Below are positions 6,950-12,677 of a stretch of DNA of 12,677 nucleotides, in pieces; the first letter of the stretch is position 1, and each line of letters starts with the position of its first letter. The notes beneath the pieces were generated by a model. The model saw only the letters and a list, made by a program, of their open reading frames with translations. It had not been told where the DNA came from and searched no databases. Source of the DNA: an uncultured Cryptobacterium sp. (lineage in GTDB: Bacteria; Actinomycetota; Coriobacteriia; Coriobacteriales; Eggerthellaceae); NCBI GenBank assembly GCA_900554685.1, contig USIG01000039.1, positions 1 to 12,677 of the forward strand, written 5' to 3'. The position numbers were made by a program, and so were the translations under genes.

Positions 6950-7552
6950 CTACGAAATAACGTCTTTGATAGCGTCCATCAGTTCATCATAGGTTTCAAA
7001 GGCAGGAACATCAGGATTATCTGCTTTGATAGAGTCGGTACTCTTAAAGAGAAAGCCCGCCTTACTTGCACGAATCATTCCTAAATCGTTAAAGCTGTCT
7101 CCTGCTGCAATAGTTTCCAGTCCAGCACTTTGCAAGGCGCGTACCGTTGTCAGCTTTGACTGTTCGCAGCGCATTTTAAAACCAGTTACTTCCCCTGTTT
7201 TTGCCACTTCAAGCTCATTGCAAAACAGCGTAGGCCAACCGAGTTTTTCCATGAGAGGCTTAGCAAATTGAGTAAACGTATCACTGATGATAATAACCTG
7301 GCACATCGTGCGCAGCTCATCGAGAAACTCTTTAGCGCCCGGTATAGGGTCGATTGTTGCAATAACTTTTTGGATTTCAGAAAGTCCCAGTCCATGCTCT
7401 TTCAAGATATCCAGGCGAAACTTCATTAGCTTGTCGTAATCAGGTTCATCGCGTGTCGTACGCTTTAGCTCAGGAATGCCGCTCGCTTCTGCAAATGCAA
7501 TCCATATTTCAGGGACAAGAACTCCTTCAAGATCTAGGCACGTTACATACAT
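6950..7552 (-). CDS. thrH: Phosphoserine phosphatase / homoserine phosphotransferase, ThrH type
   Basis: This 200-residue HAD-superfamily protein closely resembles ThrH as I remember it from Pseudomonas (LDLEGVLVPEIWIAFAE, TTRD.PDYD, HGL.L..IQ.VIAT). ThrH hydrolyses phosphoserine and can also pass the phosphate to homoserine, linking serine and threonine synthesis. HAD motif I is DLEG (7-10) with the nucleophile Asp7 and Glu9 in place of the usual second Asp, a ThrH trait. Motif II is SDT (90-92), motif III is probably Lys133, and motif IV is GDSFND (151-156) with Asp152 and Asp156 for the metal. The length matches ThrH (about 205). The ATG follows AGAGG by 6 bases. It is transcribed alone, away from the lactate permease, and has its own terminator. 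No serine or threonine genes lie beside it, so its role here rests on similarity only. Confidence 0.9.
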   Translation of the reverse strand: MYVTCLDLEGVLVPEIWIAFAEASGIPELKRTTRDEPDYDKLMKFRLDILKEHGLGLSEIQKVIATIDPIPGAKEFLDELRTMCQVIIISDTFTQFAKPLMEKLGWPTLFCNELEVAKTGEVTGFKMRCEQSKLTTVRALQSAGLETIAAGDSFNDLGMIRASKAGFLFKSTDSIKADNPDVPAFETYDELMDAIKDVIS

Positions 7553-7792
7553 GACATTCCTCTTTTCCTTGCCTTACCATGTTTTAAAATGCAGCTTTTC
7601 TAAAATCGCTTTTCTCAAGCTCAAACGCTGATTTTCTCCGTTTCTAAGCCAAAGCAGGCAGTCAAAACTCTCTCAGCGCTGCGACGTTAGCATACCTGAA
7701 AACCATCTTTTATTGAGCTAGACTGTGTAGCTTTTCGGCAACGGCATTCCCGTATTCTGGGCTCTTTTTGGCTCAAAATTCGGCCCTTCATA

Positions 7793-7809
7793 GGTTACAA
7801 ATAACCGCT
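7793..7809. promoter_or_regulatory. Palindromic operator-like site upstream of the lactate permease
   Basis: GGTTA and TAACC form a perfect inverted repeat around CAAA, about 40 bases upstream of the candidate -10 box. A two-fold symmetric site of this size in front of a permease gene is a plausible operator. No regulator for it is encoded next to the gene, and the site does not clearly match the LldR-type operator known to me. Confidence 0.3.
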
Positions 7810-7823
7810 AGTCGACCAAGACA

Positions 7824-7853
7824 GGACAAATGGCAATGTCTCATTAGTATAAA
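7824..7853 (+). promoter_or_regulatory. Candidate promoter of the lactate permease gene
   Basis: TATAAA at 7848-7853 is a good -10 box. The -35 is weak: GGACAA (7824-7829, 18-base spacer) shares only the central GACA-like core with the consensus. It would leave an untranslated leader of about 105 bases before the ATG at 7968. Confidence 0.35.
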
Positions 7854-7967
7854 AACATCGAATTTTTCTAAGTCATCTCTTCGACGGTTTCCCGAATTAC
7901 TTTGAGGTACCAGTTCAGAAGCGACTTAGCATCTATTCATTTGTCCCCGATTCGAAAGAGAGTCTCT

Positions 7968-9644
7968 ATGTTTCAAGCCGCGGTTGACCCAGTTGCAGGC
8001 AACCTTGCCCTTTCGGCATTGGTAGCATGCATCCCGCTTGCCGCATTCTTTATTATGCTGGTTGGCGTGAAGGCGAAAGCCCATGTCTCTGCAGCCATTG
8101 CACTCTTTGTTGCATTCCTGGTTGCAGTATTTGCATTCCATATGCCAGCGCATCTTGCATTCCTCTCTGGTTTACAAGGCGCTTGTTATGGTGCGTTCCC
8201 TATCGTGTTCATCATCATTATGGCGGTATGGTTCTACGAAGTAACCTCTGTTTCGGGCCGCTCAGAAGACTTTAAGAGTCTTTTCGATATCGTAGGCGGT
8301 GGCGACATCCGTGTTCAGGCTGTTCTGATTGCGTTTTGCTTCGGTGGCCTGCTTGAAGCACTTGCTGGCTTTGGTGCTCCGATCGCTATTACCGCAACGA
8401 TGCTTCTGGCACTCGGTGTTAAGCCTATAAAGGCTGCACTTGCTGTTTTGATTGCCAACACCGCACCTGTTGCCTACGGTGCTGCTGGTACTCCTATCAC
8501 CACGGCAGGCAACATGGTTGCTGCAGGCGATGCATCCACTGCTTTGGAAACCGCTCAGCACGTTGCTGCTATTGTTGGTTATCAGGCACCTTTATTTGCA
8601 CTGGTAGTACCTCTGCTGGTTCTGCTGATTCTTGATGGCCGCAAAGGTCTTCGCGACTGCTGGTTGCATGCTTTAGTAATCGGCTTTTCCTTCGCGTTGG
8701 TACAGTGGTGGTGCTCCAACCACTTCGCATACGAATTGACCGACGTTTGCGCAGCATTAGTTTCGTTGGGCGTAAGTGTTATCTTCCTGAAGTTCGTAAA
8801 GCCAAGAAATGTCAACGAGGCACGTGAGCGTTTCGGCATGGCTCCTCTTCACGAGGCTGAAGCAACCGAACTTCCTGCTGTTCGCGCATGGATGGCTTTG
8901 GTTCCCTACATCATCGTTGTTGCAGTATTTGCTGTTTGCAAACTTGGTATTCCTACCCTGTTGGCAAGCACCGATATCAAGATCCCCTTCCCAGGACTTG
9001 CAGGCAATGTATTAAACGCTGCAGGAGCAGATCCAGGAACTACCTACACTTTGAATCTGCTTTCTAATCCTGGCACGATGCTGTTTATCGCTGCTGTTCT
9101 TACCACTATTGTGTATGCACTCTTCACCAATAAGGGAATGTTCAAGATTACGTTGGGCTCCTCCTTCAAGCAGCTTGGCAAAACGTTTGTTGCCATGCGC
9201 TTCTCTTCCCTTACCATCGTGCTCGTTTTAGGTCTTGCCTACATCATGAACTTCTCCGGTCAGACCATTTCTATCGGTCAGTTCCTGGCAAGCACTGGTG
9301 CGGTATTCGCCCTTCTTTCTCCAATCCTTGGTTGGGTTGGCACTGCTGTTACCGGTTCTGACACTTCTGCAAATGCTTTGTTCTCTAGCTTGCAATACGA
9401 AGCTGCTCAGTCCAATGCCTCCCTTGCACACGTAACGCCTGACTTATTCCTGGCATCTAACACCATGGGTGGCGTTATCGGCAAGATGATTTCGCCTCAG
9501 TCCCTTGCAATTGCTGCAGTTACGACAGGTGAAACCGAATCAAACCTGTTCAAGAAGGTTATTCCTTGGAGCATTGGCATGTTGGTAGTACTGTGCTTGC
9601 TGGTATTCTTGCAGTCCCACGTACTGTCCTTCATCCTTCCTTAG
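7968..9644 (+). CDS. lctP: L-lactate permease, LctP/LldP family
   Basis: This 558-residue membrane protein belongs to the lactate permease family (TC 2.A.14), which takes up L-lactate (and often D-lactate or glycolate) with a proton. Numbered from the chosen Met, family signatures include DPVAGNLALSALVACIPL (7-24), LAGFGAPIAIT (132-142), NTAPVAYGAAGTPIT (164-178), GWVGTAVTGSDTSANALF (455-472) and MGGVIGKMISPQSLAIA (499-515). At least a dozen hydrophobic segments span the chain and the C-terminus is hydrophobic to the end. The frame is open back to a TTG at 7902, but the ATG at 7968 gives the normal family N-terminus and follows a purine-rich GAAAGAGAG by 5 bases. It stands alone: no lactate dehydrogenase or LutABC genes are adjacent. 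In a fermentative anaerobe it could also run as a lactate exporter; that is inference. Confidence 0.94.
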   Translation: MFQAAVDPVAGNLALSALVACIPLAAFFIMLVGVKAKAHVSAAIALFVAFLVAVFAFHMPAHLAFLSGLQGACYGAFPIVFIIIMAVWFYEVTSVSGRSEDFKSLFDIVGGGDIRVQAVLIAFCFGGLLEALAGFGAPIAITATMLLALGVKPIKAALAVLIANTAPVAYGAAGTPITTAGNMVAAGDASTALETAQHVAAIVGYQAPLFALVVPLLVLLILDGRKGLRDCWLHALVIGFSFALVQWWCSNHFAYELTDVCAALVSLGVSVIFLKFVKPRNVNEARERFGMAPLHEAEATELPAVRAWMALVPYIIVVAVFAVCKLGIPTLLASTDIKIPFPGLAGNVLNAAGADPGTTYTLNLLSNPGTMLFIAAVLTTIVYALFTNKGMFKITLGSSFKQLGKTFVAMRFSSLTIVLVLGLAYIMNFSGQTISIGQFLASTGAVFALLSPILGWVGTAVTGSDTSANALFSSLQYEAAQSNASLAHVTPDLFLASNTMGGVIGKMISPQSLAIAAVTTGETESNLFKKVIPWSIGMLVVLCLLVFLQSHVLSFILP

Positions 9645-9706
9645 AAACCCTCTAACAGGATCACCTCAAGGAATCATCTTTGCTCCTCTTTAACGAAGAG
9701 CTCACC

Positions 9707-9739
9707 AAACAGGCCAGAGATATCTCTGGCCTGTTTTTT
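9707..9739 (+). terminator. Intrinsic terminator of lctP (perfect 30-bp palindrome)
   Basis: Positions 9707-9736 read identically on both strands (centre GATATC), giving a stem of up to about 13 bp with a tight loop, followed by T to 9739. It lies 62 bases after the permease stop and 25 bases from the stop of the converging AraC-family gene. In the minus direction only three T follow, so it serves mainly the permease. A smaller hairpin (CTCTT/AAGAG, 9686-9700) precedes it. Confidence 0.9.
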
Positions 9740-9764
9740 GTTCGTAGGTAATTTATATCTGAGA

Positions 9765-10961
9765 TCAGTTATCGAATCCGCGCCTTCCTTTTGCATTCGC
9801 TCTATGCTTTGCTCTATACATTTGCTGGAAAGCCGCAGGAGTAAGCCCCGTCAGCGACGAGAAAACTTTAGTAAAGTGACTTTGATTAGCAAAGCCACAA
9901 CGATACGCCACCTTACTCGGCGCTTCGTTTTGAATCAGCATCGCGCGAGCATGCTCAACGCGTACTGACTCTACATATTTATAAGGGGTAATTCCTAAAG
10001 TTTTCGTAAACAGCCGTAGCAACGTAGACTGGCTCATATTCCCCACTCTGCAAAGCTCATCTATATGAAAAGGCTCGTGAAAATGATCTTTCACGTAAGC
10101 ACATAACACGCGGATCATCTGCTGATCTGCCGCTTCGGTTTCGCACCGCTTGTCTACCCTGCCGCCACTTTGATTGATCGTGCTTTTGTTTGCCTGATTG
10201 ACTGCTTCGCTTTCGCCTTGTTGAATATCGCCCATTTCTGCCAAATCAAGCAGAACAAGCAAGAGGTGTTTAAAAAAAGCGCTAAGAAGCTCATCTGCCT
10301 CTTCCCAAGGATGTTCTTGTAGCAAAGCCTCACTTGCCTGCATAAAAAGTAACTCACTTGCTTTATCGCGTATCACACAGCGATCAAACACCACAGGGGC
10401 AGACCCTCGACTAGTGCGATGTTTATACTGCTCCAACGTTAAAGGAGGAACAACTATCGCTCGATAGCTTAGAGGTTCTTCGGAAAGCTGAAGGCAAGAA
10501 TGGCTCTCCCCCGGATTAAGGAGAAGCATGCTTCCCTTACCTAATGAGTAATCCTTACCGCAAGCTCTTAAAGCGCGACTGCCCTGCAGCACCAACCCCA
10601 CCACATAATACTCATGCACATGCGCGGGAAAAGGACGAACATAGCCTTGCAGCTCATACGCATCAACCCCAAGTTCTTCGCAATGAACCAACCTGCGAAC
10701 AGGTGCTTGGACGTTTGCAACGTGGCTGTTATCAGCGCTCTTGTCCTTCGCGCTCTCTACATTTGCTTTGCTCCCTATACTTTCTTTACTACTTTCTTTA
10801 CACTTCGCCTGCTTTGCTTTCTCGGTGTTTCCTTTACGCTTCGCCTGCTTTGCTTTCTCGGTGTTTCCTTTGCTCTCCATACCCTCTATATTCTCTGTGC
10901 CCTCTATACTCCCTGAATCCTTCACCCTCTTCTGGCTTTCGGCTCTCTTCACATTCGTCAT
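9765..10961 (-). CDS. AraC-family transcriptional regulator with repeat-bearing N-terminal extension
   Basis: This 398-residue protein has a cupin-like sensing domain at about 95-180 (PAHVHEYYVVGLVLQG, residues 112-127, and LLNPGESHS, 147-155) and a C-terminal AraC/XylS DNA-binding domain with two helix-turn-helix units (about 282-382; DELCRVGNMSQSTLLRLF and VAYRCGFANQSHFTKVFSSL). Such proteins bind a small ligand and act on nearby promoters. Residues 1-90 are unusual for the family: a hydrophilic Lys/Glu/Ser-rich tail carrying two copies of KGNTEKAKQAK (31-41 and 43-53), encoded by a 36-bp tandem repeat. The ATG at 10961 is preceded by AAGGA at 6 bases and lies just 3 bases past the stop of the DMT permease gene, so it probably shares that transcript and may control it. 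A shorter product from an internal start is possible, because the tail looks dispensable. The linker at 245-280 is also low in complexity. Confidence 0.9.
   Translation of the reverse strand: MTNVKRAESQKRVKDSGSIEGTENIEGMESKGNTEKAKQAKRKGNTEKAKQAKCKESSKESIGSKANVESAKDKSADNSHVANVQAPVRRLVHCEELGVDAYELQGYVRPFPAHVHEYYVVGLVLQGSRALRACGKDYSLGKGSMLLLNPGESHSCLQLSEEPLSYRAIVVPPLTLEQYKHRTSRGSAPVVFDRCVIRDKASELLFMQASEALLQEHPWEEADELLSAFFKHLLLVLLDLAEMGDIQQGESEAVNQANKSTINQSGGRVDKRCETEAADQQMIRVLCAYVKDHFHEPFHIDELCRVGNMSQSTLLRLFTKTLGITPYKYVESVRVEHARAMLIQNEAPSKVAYRCGFANQSHFTKVFSSLTGLTPAAFQQMYRAKHRANAKGRRGFDN
10803..10874. repeat. Two 36-bp tandem repeats inside the AraC-type gene
   Basis: Units 10803-10838 and 10839-10874 are identical over their first 33 bases. 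The period is a multiple of three, so copy number can change without breaking the frame. Each unit adds twelve residues, KGNTEKAKQAK plus Arg or Cys. The near-perfect identity argues for a recent duplication. Nearby, CCCTCTATA also occurs twice (around 10882 and 10900), so the whole 5' part of the gene seems prone to slippage. Confidence 0.85.
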
Positions 10962-10964
10962 ACC

Positions 10965-11892
10965 CTATCCTTCATTTGAAGAAGACTTGCGAGTCATAAA
11001 CGAAAACTGAGAGATAAATAAACCAATAATCGTAAGAGCCACGCCGCACAAAGCTAAGGGCACCAAGCGTTCGCCCAGAACAATCCATGAGGCAACAGCG
11101 GTAATAACCGGAACGAGATAGATGTAGACACTCGTCACCACAGCGCCAAGACGCTTAACTGAAAAAATTCCAGGTAGCAAAACAGACTGCCGACGCGCCA
11201 AGACCCAAAAACAACAAGTTGCCTATATTGATAGGATTCAAAAAGGCCGAAGCATCGGGCGCAAACCCAAGCACAGGCAAAAACGGAATCATAAAAAGGA
11301 GGCCGTATTCAAACACTCGTCTTGTTGCTTTAACGGTCGGTAAGCCCAAAGCGCTAATGCGCGTCATACACACCGAATAGCAAGCCCACACAACTGCAGC
11401 ACAAAGAGCCAGTACATCGCCAGAAAAACTAAGATGAATACCCGTCTCGGAAAAACTGATAAAGCAAATTCCCACCATAGCAACAATAAAGCCAACAACA
11501 AACTGAAGTGAAAGTGGTTTTCCCTTATTGATAAAGCGCTCCAGCACAGCAGTAAAAAACGGCGCCACCGATACGATTACCCCTACATTAGTTGCAAGGG
11601 TGCCCGTAAGCGCGATGTTTTCTAACAGATAGTACAGCGTTACTCCAAATAAGCCCGCCAACATAAAAAGCTTCTCACAACGCCAACCCATCCATCGCAC
11701 GATTCGCGGCATGATCAAAAACAGCGCCAACAACCCCACGACAAAACGAATAAAAAGAATTTCTATAGGAGTAAAGTCCACCAACAATATCTTGGTTGAA
11801 ACAAAAGTAGTACCCCAAACAAGAATAGTGAAAAGCGCCGTAATATGCCCGAGAGCATTCTCGTTTTTTGCTCGATATTCCAGCTGATTCAC
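10965..11892 (-). pseudogene. DMT-superfamily permease (EamA type), interrupted by a frameshift
   Basis: Two overlapping frames together encode one EamA-type permease, a family of about ten helices that mostly exports amino acids or other metabolites. The first frame starts at GTG (11892-11890; ribosome site AAGGA 5 bases before) and gives 245 residues with the first EamA domain (about 17-143) and most of the second, ending early at CFATWNFFS. The second frame resumes at once with SVKRLGAVVTSVYIYLVPV and ends at 10965. Removing one T from the run of six T (minus strand, complement of 11162-11167) joins them as WNF-SVKRLG, a natural family sequence, giving 308 residues, the normal length. The stop appears only two codons after the run. 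This is either a true mutation, a phase-variable or slippage site, or a sequencing error. The gene heads a likely two-gene unit with the AraC regulator. Confidence 0.85.
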
Positions 11893-11925
11893 GCTTTTCC
11901 TTTCCGATTTTCTTCTTATGGGCCT

Positions 11926-11957
11926 TCAAAGATAAGAACTCTCAAAGACAAGAGCCT
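11926..11957. repeat. Imperfect tandem 16-bp repeat upstream of the DMT permease
   Basis: TCAAAGATAAGAACTC (11926-11941) and TCAAAGACAAGAGCCT (11942-11957) match at 12 of 16 bases. They lie 34-65 bases before the permease GTG. AraC-family proteins usually bind direct repeats near their target promoters, and such a regulator is encoded in this unit, so this is a candidate operator; the link is inference. Confidence 0.4.
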
Positions 11958-12029
11958 CCAGAGGTGGCCCTGCTAGTTTTACACGTGTCGCGCTTATGCG
12001 TCTATCACATTTCCGTCATTTTTGAGCAG

Positions 12030-12038
12030 TGATATTAT
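12030..12038 (+). promoter_or_regulatory. Extended -10 promoter of the spermidine-synthase-like gene
   Basis: TGATATTAT at 12030-12038 is an extended -10 element (TG-N-TATTAT). Extended -10 promoters can work with a weak -35, and only TTCCGT (12011-12016) is near the right place. Transcription would start about 36 bases before the ATG at 12081. Confidence 0.45.
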
Positions 12039-12080
12039 TCGAAGGGCGATAACGCCACCCAACATGCAAAGGCATCTTCT

Positions 12081-12677
12081 ATGAAAAAATCCTCCAAAAA
12101 GACCTTCTTGACTCGATTCATTCCTGGTTTTGTTGGTTTTTCTCTCGCGGCAGCTTTTGCGGTGCGTTTCTTACCTCGCGCAGGTTCGCTTTCGCATACG
12201 CTTCCTTACTTCAAAATAAACGATACCTACTTCGTTAAAACGCGCGATGGTCTAGCCCGCATTAAGACTATTCTGAATGACGAGGAAACTCCTGTACGCG
12301 TCTTGCAGATAAAAGGCGCCTATGAATCAGCCACTTATCTTGATGAAAACCGCTACACGCCGGTCTTCGCTTATCAGAGAGCCTTCGATCATCTTTTTGA
12401 GGCCGACCTGCCCACGCATAACCTTCTCATGATCGGCGGTGGAGGCTATGCATGGCCCAAGCATGTAATGGCTTGCGCAGCAGAACAACAATTAGAAGCA
12501 GACCACAAAAAAGCAACTCTCAAAGACCTGCAAAACTCAAACAAGGAAACGACTTCTGCATGTACAAAAGCACCTGTTATTCTGTGCGATCTAACTCTTG
12601 AAGTTGTCGAATTGGATCCCGCTATTACCGCAATTGCACGAAAGTGGTTTTTCCTCGACAAGCTTTTGGAGGATTTC
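12081..12677 (+). CDS. Membrane-anchored spermidine-synthase-like protein (3' end missing)
   Basis: The ATG at 12081, with AAAGG 8 bases before it, opens 199 codons that run off the right edge. The start is basic and is followed by one hydrophobic segment (about 13-30), so the protein is likely tethered to the membrane. A short beta-rich region follows (43-85: YFVKTRDGLARIKTIL, VRVLQIKGAYES), like the N-terminal part of spermidine synthases. Then comes the Rossmann motif LLMIGGGGYAWPK (115-127) and the acidic nucleotide-site motif VVELDP (175-180), followed by AITAIARKWFFLD (181-193). This is the decarboxy-SAM/SAM-binding fold of the aminopropyltransferase family, but GGGGYAWPK differs from GGGDGG of true spermidine synthases, and catalysis cannot be judged because the active-site region lies beyond the edge. 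Residues about 136-166 are a Lys/Gln/Thr-rich stretch that looks like an insertion between the two motifs. Confidence 0.8.
   Translation, partial: MKKSSKKTFLTRFIPGFVGFSLAAAFAVRFLPRAGSLSHTLPYFKINDTYFVKTRDGLARIKTILNDEETPVRVLQIKGAYESATYLDENRYTPVFAYQRAFDHLFEADLPTHNLLMIGGGGYAWPKHVMACAAEQQLEADHKKATLKDLQNSNKETTSACTKAPVILCDLTLEVVELDPAITAIARKWFFLDKLLEDF

Larger units (their letters stand above)
7553..7967. other. Divergent intergenic region, thrH / lactate permease
   Basis: This 415-base region contains no credible gene. It should hold both the thrH and the permease promoters. It includes a perfect inverted repeat GGTTA (7793-7797) / TAACC (7802-7806), extended outward to TAG and CTA with one bulged base, and AGCTA (7716-7720) / TAGCT (7728-7732) followed by four T. 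A candidate permease promoter lies at 7824-7853. No known riboswitch shape was recognised. Confidence 0.5.
11893..12080. other. Divergent intergenic region, DMT permease / spermidine-synthase-like gene
   Basis: This 188-base region serves two divergent genes. It holds a tandem 16-base direct repeat (11926-11957), an imperfect palindrome around CCTCCAGAGG (11956-11965), and an extended -10 promoter for the rightward gene. I found no strong promoter hexamers for the leftward permease gene. Confidence 0.5.

Noticed and set aside
7902..7967. A 22-residue N-terminal extension of the lactate permease from a TTG start
   Set aside because: The added residues are charged and not family-like, while the ATG at 7968 gives the standard N-terminus.
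10544..10999. A 151-codon plus-strand reading frame rich in Leu, Ser, Tyr and Cys
   Set aside because: It is the antisense of the AraC-type gene; its odd composition only mirrors the Lys/Glu-rich tail and its repeat.
12064..12084. A six-codon upstream reading frame whose TGA overlaps the next ATG
   Set aside because: The overlap is suggestive of translational coupling, but there is no ribosome site before it and the downstream gene has its own AAAGG; chance is the simpler reading.

Overview
The window looks like ordinary chromosomal sequence from a moderate-GC (estimated by eye at just under 50%) Gram-positive bacterium. The best guess is a member of the Coriobacteriia (Actinomycetota), perhaps a lower-GC, Cryptobacterium- or Lancefieldella-like lineage. 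This rests on the protein style (gpmA, the lipoprotein solute-binding protein, the heterodimeric ABC exporter, the membrane-anchored spermidine-synthase-like protein) and on strong AAGGAGG-type ribosome binding sites. It is inference and was not checked by any search. No phage, IS element, CRISPR array, tRNA or rRNA was seen.

Layout, left to right. (1) 1-822, minus: an amino-acid-type ABC solute-binding lipoprotein whose C-terminus runs off the left edge. (2) 823-1298: a divergent intergenic region with a tandem 18-bp repeat, a small hairpin and a long-range inverted repeat before the gpmA promoter. (3) 1299-2057, plus: phosphoglycerate mutase gpmA, ending in a clear terminator at 2091-2130. 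(4) 2131-2395: a convergent spacer filled with degenerate tandem repeats of about 41-45 bp. (5) 2396-6592, minus: two tightly coupled genes for a heterodimeric ABC exporter. The first subunit carries the degenerate catalytic residues and a large extracellular insertion; the second carries the catalytic glutamate and a His/Gly-rich N-terminal tail. (6) 6950-7552, minus: a ThrH-type HAD phosphatase/phosphotransferase with its own terminator. (7) 7968-9644, plus: an L-lactate permease of the LctP/LldP family, ending in a perfect 30-bp palindrome terminator. (8) 9765-11892, minus: a probable two-gene unit of a DMT/EamA permease (interrupted by a one-base frameshift in a run of six T) followed 3 bases later by an AraC-family regulator with an odd, repeat-bearing N-terminal extension. 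(9) 12081-12677, plus: the start of a membrane-anchored spermidine-synthase-like protein that runs off the right edge.

The genes do not form one pathway. Transport dominates: amino acid uptake, lactate exchange, a multidrug-type exporter and a metabolite exporter with a linked regulator. Two enzymes of central metabolism (glycolysis; serine/homoserine phosphate metabolism) stand alone. I see no convincing new defence or mobile system. The items most worth checking are the DMT frameshift, the 36-bp coding repeat in the AraC regulator, the exporter's extracellular domain, and the two repeat-rich intergenic regions.
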